64,000 bases of DNA from Pontibacter aquaedesilientis. Lineage in GTDB: Bacteria > Bacteroidota > Bacteroidia > Cytophagales > Hymenobacteraceae. The stretch is from assembly GCF_014773225.1 (NCBI RefSeq), contig NZ_JACXAJ010000007.1, positions 1-64,000 of the forward strand, read 5' to 3'. Of this stretch, positions 1 to 6,001 are shown piece after piece. How positions within the stretch are numbered: position 1 is the first letter of the stretch; the number at the start of each line of letters is the position of its first letter. The notes under the pieces were generated by a model, which had not been told where the DNA came from, searched no databases, and saw only the letters and a program-made list of their open reading frames with translations. The translations under genes and the position numbers were made by a program.

Positions 1-128
1 CAGAAACCGAAGAATCGTGAGAAAAACGGCCTGCTTCTCCAAAAAAGAGCAGAACCATTACAGCGCCATGAAGCTAATTTTCTATTATAGAAACCATCAT
101 ACATTGTAGACCACAACCAAAAATTAAT

Positions 129-167
129 CCCCGTCAGCTACTGCAATCATTGCGGTAACTGACGGGG
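129..167. terminator. Hairpin, probable terminator
   Basis: Two 16-base arms (129-144 and 152-167, two imperfect pairs) enclose a 7-base loop. On the minus strand the hairpin is followed by a T-rich stretch, so it probably ends the small minus-strand gene that stops at 193. The inner pairs are seen; termination is inferred. Confidence 0.6.
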
Positions 168-192
168 AAAATAGAATGTGAGCTTGTCTTAT

Positions 193-357
193 TTATTTCT
201 TCTGCTCATTATCGGTACGTGCCTGGGGCGTTGGGTTATTGGAGCCCATCTTGCCCACGGCGTCCTGGTCCAGGTTGTTGCCAATGTCCTTTGTTTTGCC
301 GGTTTTTTCCTTGTTCGTATCAGTTTGCTGGTTCTTATTCTCTTTCTCGTTTTTCAT
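193..357 (-). CDS. Small hydrophilic hypothetical protein (54 aa)
   Basis: A 54-residue protein starting MKNEKENKNQQ and ending NEQKK, made almost wholly of Lys, Asn, Gln, Glu, Asp and Thr, with no hydrophobic segment, so it is predicted to be cytoplasmic and disordered. The opposite strand here reads as a hydrophobic ORF, which is what the complement of Lys/Asn-rich codons gives. The ATG at 357 follows AGCT, the same context as the next minus-strand gene (495-947), whose N-terminus MKRNNEENLNQ is also alike. The two may be diverged relatives or share regulation. I recognise no family. A hairpin lies just past the stop. The reading frame is likely real; function is unknown. Confidence 0.55.
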   Translation of the reverse strand: MKNEKENKNQQTDTNKEKTGKTKDIGNNLDQDAVGKMGSNNPTPQARTDNEQKK

Positions 358-433
358 AGCTGTATAATTTAAATTATCTTGTCATATCGTTTTACGGTAC
401 CATGGCCCGCTGGTTTGTGCAACCCGCCAGGTA

Positions 434-469
434 CAGAAAAGCCCGTGACATAGGCCACGGGCTTTTCTG
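434..469. terminator. Hairpin, probable terminator
   Basis: Perfect 14-base arms (434-447 and 456-469, AAAAGCCC core) around an 8-base loop. It lies 25 bases past the stop of the minus-strand gene at 495 and before the next minus-strand gene. A role as terminator of the 495-947 gene is inferred from position. Confidence 0.6.
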
Positions 470-494
470 ATATCTAAATGTAAGCTAAACTCAA

Positions 495-947
495 TTAGGA
501 ATTGTTTCTGTCGCTTTCAGATGAATCCTGGTTGCGGTTGCTCGATGAAGAGCTGTCGCTCTTATGGCTCTGCTTTCCGGCTTCAGCATGTCCCTGCGGA
601 TCACCGTGCCAGCCGCGTCCCTGGCTTTGGCTGCTGCGAGCCTGGGGTTGGTTGCTGCTGCTGGCTTGGGTTTGATTGCTCTGCGACGAACTTCTGTTGG
701 TAGAAGAAGATGTGTCGTTTTTGTGGCTCTGGCGTCCGGCTTCGGCGTGTCCCTGCGAGTCGCCGTGCCAGCCTTGGCCCTGATTGCTGCTACGTGCCTG
801 CGACTGCTGGCCGCTTTGCGACGTAGGGTTGTTTTGCTGAGAGGATGAGCCCTTGAACTGACCAGACTCATCTCTGTTTTGATTTTGGTTTTTTGGGTTT
901 CTATTCTGGTTTTCCTGATTCAGGTTTTCTTCATTATTGCGTTTCAT
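495..947 (-). CDS. KGG-like tandem-repeat stress protein
   Basis: A 150-residue, very hydrophilic protein rich in Gln, Asn and Ser, with no signal peptide or membrane segment. Two near-identical units, about residues 59-85 and 112-138, read GWHGD(S/P)QGHAEAG(R/K)QSHK followed by a Ser-rich tail. This layout matches the KGG (YciG/GsiB-type) stress motif, in which a DP-x-x-A-x-x-AG(R/K)KGG core repeats, but here the final KGG is replaced by QSH. Residues 26-33 (DESGQFKG) resemble the start of other KGG proteins. Family knowledge: such proteins are hydrophilic and induced by starvation or osmotic stress. The assignment is by motif resemblance; the molecular role is unknown. Hairpin downstream at 434-469. 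Confidence 0.6.
   Translation of the reverse strand: MKRNNEENLNQENQNRNPKNQNQNRDESGQFKGSSSQQNNPTSQSGQQSQARSSNQGQGWHGDSQGHAEAGRQSHKNDTSSSTNRSSSQSNQTQASSSNQPQARSSQSQGRGWHGDPQGHAEAGKQSHKSDSSSSSNRNQDSSESDRNNS
534..773 (-). repeat. Intragenic tandem repeat (two 27-codon units)
   Basis: Units 693-773 and 534-614 encode the two GWHGD...SHK motifs of the KGG-like protein, separated by a Ser/Gln/Asn-rich linker. The similarity is also visible at DNA level (GGCTGGCACGG / CACGCCGAAGCC-type stretches), suggesting internal duplication. Confidence 0.7.
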
Positions 948-1240
948 AGCTTGTTAAATTTGTTTTAATGGTACATATCCCGATCTAGTCGGGGTCTCCT
1001 GTTTTACGGCATAAGCAACTAACAGTTAGGGGTTTAAAGACAAGTTAGGTATAGGCGGAATAGTACTTTGCTCATCAAAATACAGTATGGGTATATAGCT
1101 TTATGCAAGTATAACAGCAGGTGTATGTAGTTGTGGTGTAAGTCGTTGCCATCCCAAAGCAGCGCCTGAGTCCAGTGAGTGATTAGGATTAAAGCAGGAG
1201 AGAGGAATCGGAAAAGGGCTGAAAAAAATCAGAATAAATT
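948..1240. other. Non-coding gap, nothing firm
   Basis: About 290 bases between two minus-strand genes. A small inverted repeat (CCCGA/TCGGG near 977-993) lies in what would be the leader of the KGG-like gene, and one GGTATAG heptamer is present near 1049. I see no ORF with a credible product and no clear promoter. Confidence 0.4.
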
Positions 1241-2437
1241 TTAGGCTACGGTAGGTATAGCTTTCCGGCAATACACCACTATCGGCTTCTGGTGCATATC
1301 CGTCGTGAAGAAAAGATAGTCAGTGCCACCTTCTTTTATACATGTTTTCTTTCGGATATCGGCTACCGACTCAGGGAAATTGCGAACCGTGATGTTGGCT
1401 TTGCGTGAGGGGAGCCGGGCCAGTAGCTCTTTTTTGTTGTATCGCCCCACGCCCTGGCATTCGAATATCCTCCCCGGAAAATCAGGTAGGAGGACAGCAG
1501 AGGTATAGAGGTGGCTGTTCGGATGCAGCTTTTGTAACCCATACTGGATGGCCACGCTTCGGTAAGCCCCAGACTTAAGAATAGCGGAGTTGGGTTCGTA
1601 TAGGTAACGCTGCGGATCAGCAAAGCCTGCCTTCGCCTGGTCCTCCTGCGATTTGGTGAAGCTCAGTTTCTGTGATGTGCCGTTGGACAGGATATTCACA
1701 GTATGTAACTCCGGTTCTATACCTGCTGATGGCTCGATAAGGTATAGCACCTCTTTGCACTCGTTCTGAAGGGCTACTACCCATACTTTCGTAACGGTGC
1801 CCAACTGCTCTACGGCCAGGTCAATATCGAGCATGGGAGAAGTCTTGAGTAATACGGCATTTGCTTTTTGTAGCAGTAAAGGCAACAACCGCAGCACATC
1901 GGGCTCGCAGTCTTGCAGCAAGTGCACCTTCTCAGCCCGTTCTCCGCGCCGCGCCGGGTCCAGGTATAGCACATCTGCTTTTCCTTCGAAGGTCTGCAAA
2001 AAATCTTCTGCCGTGGAGTTTAAAGCTTCAACATTGTCTGCGCCCAGCAACCTGAAGTTATGGGCCGCTACTTCCGACAGTTCGCTGTTCTGCTCTATAT
2101 GCACCACCCGCTCAAACTGCCTGGCAAAGTAGAAGCTGTCCACGCCAAAGCCACCGGTGAGGTCTATCAGTAACTTCCCCGAAAAAAAGGAGGCCTTAAA
2201 AGCAGCAGCGGCTTCGGAGGAGCTTTGCTCTACTGATACAGCTACCGGAAATACCACATCGGTGTTAGTTACCCAGGTTGGCAGTTTGTCAGCGGCCTTC
2301 TGGCGTGCCTGTATCTGTTTGACCAAGTCAGCAACAGGCAGGTTGGGATAACGGCTTGCCTGCAGCATCAGCTCGGCAGGGCTCCGGTGCTGGTGCTGTT
2401 GAATAAACGCTTGTTCTTGCTGGGTATAGGGCTTCAT
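1241..2437 (-). CDS. Class I SAM methyltransferase, THUMP-like domain
   Basis: A 398-residue cytoplasmic protein. The SAM-binding motif I, LIDLTGGFGVD, lies at about 90-100 and the motif IV-like LYLDPARRG at about 158-166. The long C-terminal part fits the THUMP-like domain found fused to this methyltransferase type in Bacteroidota. An RNA substrate is likely from the domain, but which RNA is not known. I chose the ATG at 2437: a -7-like box (TATCTTTG, 2454-2447) sits immediately upstream, and the alternative ATG at 2449 would fall inside it. Transcription would then begin very near the start codon, giving a leaderless or nearly leaderless mRNA. A perfect inverted repeat covers the promoter. 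No partner gene is evident. Confidence 0.75.
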   Translation of the reverse strand: MKPYTQQEQAFIQQHQHRSPAELMLQASRYPNLPVADLVKQIQARQKAADKLPTWVTNTDVVFPVAVSVEQSSSEAAAAFKASFFSGKLLIDLTGGFGVDSFYFARQFERVVHIEQNSELSEVAAHNFRLLGADNVEALNSTAEDFLQTFEGKADVLYLDPARRGERAEKVHLLQDCEPDVLRLLPLLLQKANAVLLKTSPMLDIDLAVEQLGTVTKVWVVALQNECKEVLYLIEPSAGIEPELHTVNILSNGTSQKLSFTKSQEDQAKAGFADPQRYLYEPNSAILKSGAYRSVAIQYGLQKLHPNSHLYTSAVLLPDFPGRIFECQGVGRYNKKELLARLPSRKANITVRNFPESVADIRKKTCIKEGGTDYLFFTTDMHQKPIVVYCRKAIPTVA

Positions 2438-2441
2438 GTGT

Positions 2442-2469
2442 GTTGGCAAAGATACGAATCTTTGCCAAC
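2442..2469 (-). promoter_or_regulatory. Promoter box inside a perfect inverted repeat
   Basis: Arms of 12 bases (2442-2453 and 2458-2469, GTTGGCAAAGAT and its complement) flank ACGA. Read on the minus strand, one arm contains TATCTTTG (2454-2447), a match to the Bacteroidota -7 element, directly before the methyltransferase start. This may be an operator overlapping the promoter. On the plus strand the second arm is followed by a run of T, so a hairpin terminator is another reading. No clear -33 TTG is seen at the right distance. Confidence 0.45.
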
Positions 2470-2572
2470 CTGTTTTTTTCTGATAAAATCATTCTGTTCA
2501 AACAATCCCTAAATCAACTGGTTTTATTCACAGTTAAAAGAAGTTTTTATTAACCTAATGATTGAATGGACT

Positions 2573-2792
2573 ATGAAGAAATGGATGAAATCATGCTGCT
2601 GATTTCACGCCTGTTGATGCCACCTCCTATGATTTGGAAGTAAGACTGGCTGGAACGAATACAGTGGTGTTGTCAGTGCCTGGCGTGCAGGTGGCTAGTG
2701 GCCGCATCTATACCATATTTGCGAAAGGGTTTGTCGCCCCGCCGTCAGACAACAACAATACCCTTGGTGCCGAAGTGATCATCAATAGATAA
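2573..2792 (+). pseudogene. Decayed DUF4397-domain gene (C-terminal remnant)
   Basis: The frame 2601-2792 encodes 63 residues with the DUF4397 signature: SYDLEVRLAGTNTVVLSVPG, then GRIYTIFAKG, then GAEVIINR and a stop. An ATG at 2573 opens MKKWMKSCC in another frame and hits TGA after nine codons; the remnant's own frame is closed just upstream. The start and tail of an exported DUF4397 protein therefore seem to be joined across a deletion with a frameshift. Intact family members usually have about 200 or more residues with a lipoprotein signal. No other part of the gene is present here. Confidence 0.7.
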
Positions 2793-2810
2793 TTCTCCGG
2801 AACCAGCATG

Positions 2811-2849
2811 CATACCAAAGCCTGTGCTGCCAGTACAGGCTTTGGTATG
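2811..2849. terminator. Hairpin, probable terminator
   Basis: Perfect 15-base arms (2811-2825 and 2835-2849) around a 9-base loop, 18 bases past the stop of the DUF4397 remnant. No long T tract follows. It is probably the surviving terminator of the decayed gene. Confidence 0.6.
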
Positions 2850-2898
2850 ATGTGTAAATTATAAAAGGCTGATAATAAGGTAGTATGCCAAGTGAGGG

Positions 2899-2929
2899 TT
2901 GAAGAAGAGAAAGAAATTTTGTAATTTTG
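2899..2929 (+). promoter_or_regulatory. Promoter of sahH
   Basis: TTG at 2899-2901, a 20-base spacer, then TAATTTTG at 2922-2929: a full match to the Bacteroidota consensus (TTG, 19-21 bases, TAnnTTTG). The start codon follows 34 bases later. An AT-rich 6-base stem (2935-2940 with 2955-2960) can form in the leader. Confidence 0.75.
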
Positions 2930-2963
2930 TGCTCCTTTAAGAAAATATTAGAATTTAAAGAAT

Positions 2964-4271
2964 ATGATAGATACAACACTCAAGTACAAAGTAAAAGATA
3001 TTTCGCTGGCCGAGTGGGGCCGCAAGGAGATCAGACTGGCTGAGGCTGAAATGCCGGGCCTGATGGCGATCCGTGAGGAGTACGGTGCAAGCAAGCCGCT
3101 TGCCGGAGCCCGTATTGCCGGTTGCTTGCACATGACCATCCAGACAGCTGTACTGATCGAAACATTGGTAGAGTTGGGTGCTGAGGTAACCTGGTCTTCG
3201 TGCAATATCTTTTCGACGCAGGATCATGCGGCGGCGGCTATCGCGGCGGCTGGCATTTCGGTGTATGCCTGGAAAGGTATGACGGCCGAGGAGTTTGACT
3301 GGTGCATCGAGCAGACCCTGTTCTTTGGTGACGAAAGCAAACCGTTGAACATGATTCTGGACGATGGCGGTGACTTGACCAACATGGTGCTTGACAAATA
3401 CCCAGAGTTGGCAGCTGGTATTAAAGGCCTTTCTGAAGAGACGACCACCGGCGTGCACCGTCTGTATGAGCGCATGAAAAACGGCACTCTGCCAATGCCT
3501 GCCATCAACGTGAACGACTCGGTTACCAAGTCTAAGTTTGACAACAAGTATGGTTGCAAGGAGTCTTTGGTAGATGCGATTCGTCGTGCTACGGACGTAA
3601 TGATGGCCGGTAAGGTAGCGGTAGTAGCCGGCTACGGTGACGTTGGAAAAGGCTCTGCTGCTTCGCTTCGTGGTGCCGGTGCCCGTGTAATTGTTACAGA
3701 GATCGATCCAATTTGCGCTTTGCAGGCTGCCATGGATGGCTTTGCAGTAAAGCGCATGGTGGACGCCGTGAAAGAAGCGGACATTGTGGTAACTGCCACT
3801 GGTAACAAAGACATCATTTCTGAGGAGCATTTCCGCAGCATGAAGGACAAGGCCATTGTTTGTAACATCGGTCACTTCGACAACGAAATTGACATGGCTT
3901 GGCTGAATGGTGCTTACGGCGACACGAAAGACACCATCAAGCCGCAGGTGGACCTTTACAACATTGATGGAAAAGACATCATTGTGCTGGCTGAAGGCCG
4001 TTTGGTAAACCTGGGTTGCGCGACTGGTCACCCATCTTTCGTGATGTCAAACTCTTTCTCAAACCAGACACTGGCACAGTTGGAGCTTTGGACAAACGCT
4101 GACGCGTACGAGAACAAGGTATACACTTTGCCAAAGCAACTCGACGAGAAAGTAGCCCGCTTGCACCTGAGCAAGATCGGTGTGGAACTGGATGAACTTC
4201 GCCCGGACCAAGCTGCCTACATTGGTGTGGAAGTGGAAGGCCCTTACAAGCCGGAGTACTACAGATACTAA
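2964..4271 (+). CDS. sahH: Adenosylhomocysteinase (SAH hydrolase)
   Basis: A 435-residue cytoplasmic enzyme that splits S-adenosylhomocysteine into adenosine and homocysteine, relieving product inhibition of methyltransferases. Visible landmarks are HMTIQTA near residue 56, the NAD-binding [10 protein letters not shown] at 223-232, the substrate-region motif [11 protein letters not shown] at about 184-194 and the family C-terminus PYKPEYYRY. Length is normal for the family. It is a single-gene transcript by layout, with its own promoter (2899-2929) and a long convergent terminator right after the stop. Start choice is firm: the ATG is the first in frame after the promoter. A 358-codon antisense ORF over this gene is a codon-bias shadow. 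Confidence 0.97.
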   Translation: MIDTTLKYKVKDISLAEWGRKEIRLAEAEMPGLMAIREEYGASKPLAGARIAGCLHMTIQTAVLIETLVELGAEVTWSSCNIFSTQDHAAAAIAAAGISVYAWKGMTAEEFDWCIEQTLFFGDESKPLNMILDDGGDLTNMVLDKYPELAAGIKGLSEETTTGVHRLYERMKNGTLPMPAINVNDSVTKSKFDNKYGCKESLVDAIRRATDVMMAGKVAVVAGYGDVGKGSAASLRGAGARVIVTEIDPICALQAAMDGFAVKRMVDAVKEADIVVTATGNKDIISEEHFRSMKDKAIVCNIGHFDNEIDMAWLNGAYGDTKDTIKPQVDLYNIDGKDIIVLAEGRLVNLGCATGHPSFVMSNSFSNQTLAQLELWTNADAYENKVYTLPKQLDEKVARLHLSKIGVELDELRPDQAAYIGVEVEGPYKPEYYRY

Positions 4272-4280
4272 TCTAAGGTA

Positions 4281-4336
4281 TAGTTATAAAACAGAAAAGC
4301 CGGGGCTAATGTCCCGGCTTTTCTGTTTTATAACTA
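4281..4336. terminator. Long bidirectional hairpin terminator
   Basis: Perfect 24-base arms (4281-4304 and 4313-4336) with an 8-base loop. The outer half is AT-rich (TTATAAAACAGAAAAG) and the inner part GC-rich (CCGGG). It lies between the convergent sahH and glycosyltransferase genes, and its right arm contains the stop codon of the latter. It has A tracts on one side and T tracts on the other, so it can work both ways. Confidence 0.85.
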
Positions 4337-5065
4337 GTCTTTAAACTTGCCCATCTTCAGTAGCTTGTATACCGAGGCTTTGGCCTGTTTAAACTTGTTG
4401 TCGAGTTTGAGGTACTTGTTTGCTTTGTCACGGAAGTGGATGCGGCGGTGCCAACCCAGGTGGTTGGTGTAAGGCTCCTCCAGTATAAAAGCGGTATAGC
4501 CCAAGGCAGAATAAAAATCGGAGATCTCCCGCTCAAATTGCCCGGGCGTATATTGTTCAAAGCGGCCCATCAAGTGATAGTCGCTTATCCGCTTTAGGCT
4601 AGGGTTGAGGGTAAAGATGTCTTTTTTGACCTCACGGTACTTTATACCTTGAAACTCCCGCACTTCATCAGCAAAAAAACCTGCGGGGTATTCATCGGCG
4701 CTCCGGCCCCATACCGTAATCAGTTTGGGGTTATGCTCCATCAGCGTGAGCGATTCTTCGATAAAGCCTTTGCGCAGGAAATCCCAGTCGTCCTCACAAT
4801 GAAAGACATACTCCGTGCTTACTTGGCTATACGCCCTGTCAATGCTCTTTTGCTGGCCCAGCTGCTCAGGATTCACGATAGTTTCAAACTGGCCATAATC
4901 GAACTTTGCCAGCACATTTTCCAGCCCTCTTTGGTTGCCGCTGTCCTCTATCACCAGGACCTTCTCGACAGGGTAAGTATTATGTTTGAAAAAGCTACGG
5001 AGCGTGGCTTCAAGCAGGTCAAAGCGGTTGCAACTGGTAATAACGACGGTGATTCCTTTAGGCAT
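4334..5065 (-). CDS. Family 2 glycosyltransferase
   Basis: A 243-residue protein with the GT-A fold start GITVVITSCNRFDLLEATL, then VLVIEDSGN, and an acidic CEDDWDF near residue 109 that takes the place of the DXD metal/nucleotide-sugar site. No membrane segment is seen, so it probably acts at the cytoplasmic face. The sugar and acceptor cannot be told from the sequence. The ATG at 5065 (MPKGITVV) is preferred; the longer reading frame starts only with TTG. No glycan operon surrounds it, so it is a solitary transferase. The stop lies inside the bidirectional hairpin shared with sahH. Confidence 0.8.
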   Translation of the reverse strand: MPKGITVVITSCNRFDLLEATLRSFFKHNTYPVEKVLVIEDSGNQRGLENVLAKFDYGQFETIVNPEQLGQQKSIDRAYSQVSTEYVFHCEDDWDFLRKGFIEESLTLMEHNPKLITVWGRSADEYPAGFFADEVREFQGIKYREVKKDIFTLNPSLKRISDYHLMGRFEQYTPGQFEREISDFYSALGYTAFILEEPYTNHLGWHRRIHFRDKANKYLKLDNKFKQAKASVYKLLKMGKFKD

Positions 5066-5221
5066 AGCAGGGACAAACTGATTACAAAACAAGCGCTATA
5101 CCGCGAGGGCATAGCTGGCCCTATAGTGCAAAGATAAAGATGCCCGCAAGATAAATGCCTTAGTAGCCAGTATATTTACTTGTTGGGTTGCATTGATAGC
5201 GTCTTGAACCTGGTAGGCTCA

Positions 5222-5971
5222 TTAAATGATATTGAAGCGCGACATCAGCGTCTTCTTATAGGATTTCCCAATCGGAACGTCCCCTTTGGAGAAAACCACC
5301 GAGTTTTCTTCGAGAGCCTCCACCTTGTCGAGGTTGGCGATGTAGGAGCGGTGCACGCGCACAAAGTTTCCGGACGGCAACTTGTGTTCCATGTCCTTCA
5401 GGGTAGAACTTACCAGGTATTTCTGGTCTGCGGTTACAATAAAGGAATAGTTGTCGTAAGCCTCCACCCACAGGATGTCGCTGTAATGCACTTTGATGAT
5501 GCGGTGCTTTACTTTCACAAAGATATAATCGGTCTGCAGGTCGCTCTCTTTGTGGCTCTTGGGCGAAGCCGGTCCTTCCGCATCCCCGTTCTTGGCATTG
5601 CTGTCGTGCTTATACAGGGCGATCTCGATTGCGGAGCGAAGATTTTTCTCATCAAAAGGCTTCGCCAGGAAACCATCGGGTTCGGTTTTTTTGGCTCTGT
5701 CAAGAGTATCCTTATCTGCGTAGGCAGTCAGGTATATGAAAGGGATATGGAACTCCTCCTTTATCTTCGATCCGATCTCTATCCCATCCGCATCCCCTTT
5801 GAGGTTCACATCAAGCAGTACAAGGTCTGGCTGCATGGTCCGGATCATCTCAAGGGTATTTTCACCGGAGTCAATGGCGCATGCCTGATAACCCATCTCT
5901 TCGAGCGATGCGGCGATATCTTCAGCGATGATGACTTCGTCCTCCGAAATTAGAATTTTTGGTTTTGTCAT
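5222..5971 (-). CDS. LytTR-family response regulator
   Basis: A receiver domain followed by a LytTR DNA-binding domain, 249 residues. The receiver has the acidic pair SEDE near residue 10, the phosphoacceptor Asp in LVLLDVNL at about 54, Thr in YLTAYAD and Lys in FLAKPFD at about 104. A Lys/Ser/Asp-rich linker leads to the LytTR part (YIFVKVKHRI, DILWVEAYDNY, FVRVHRSYIANL). It follows the kinase gene on the same strand almost without a gap, so the two should form one phosphorelay. An in-frame ATG at 6001 abuts the kinase stop and would add ten residues; the receiver fold begins after the ATG at 5971, which I prefer. Targets are unknown. Confidence 0.88.
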   Translation of the reverse strand: MTKPKILISEDEVIIAEDIAASLEEMGYQACAIDSGENTLEMIRTMQPDLVLLDVNLKGDADGIEIGSKIKEEFHIPFIYLTAYADKDTLDRAKKTEPDGFLAKPFDEKNLRSAIEIALYKHDSNAKNGDAEGPASPKSHKESDLQTDYIFVKVKHRIIKVHYSDILWVEAYDNYSFIVTADQKYLVSSTLKDMEHKLPSGNFVRVHRSYIANLDKVEALEENSVVFSKGDVPIGKSYKKTLMSRFNII

Positions 5972-6001
5972 AGCATTAATCACATACGTAAAATTGGTCA
6001 T

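Noticed and set aside
178..372. A hydrophobic 64-codon plus-strand frame
   Set aside because: It is the complement of the Lys/Asn-rich minus-strand gene 193-357; hydrophobicity follows from the codon complement.
2955..4031. A 358-codon antisense frame over sahH
   Set aside because: It mirrors the third-position bias of sahH, has no family features, and overlaps a certain gene completely.
5180..5953. A 257-codon plus-strand frame over the LytTR regulator
   Set aside because: Antisense shadow; the minus strand has all receiver and LytTR motifs.
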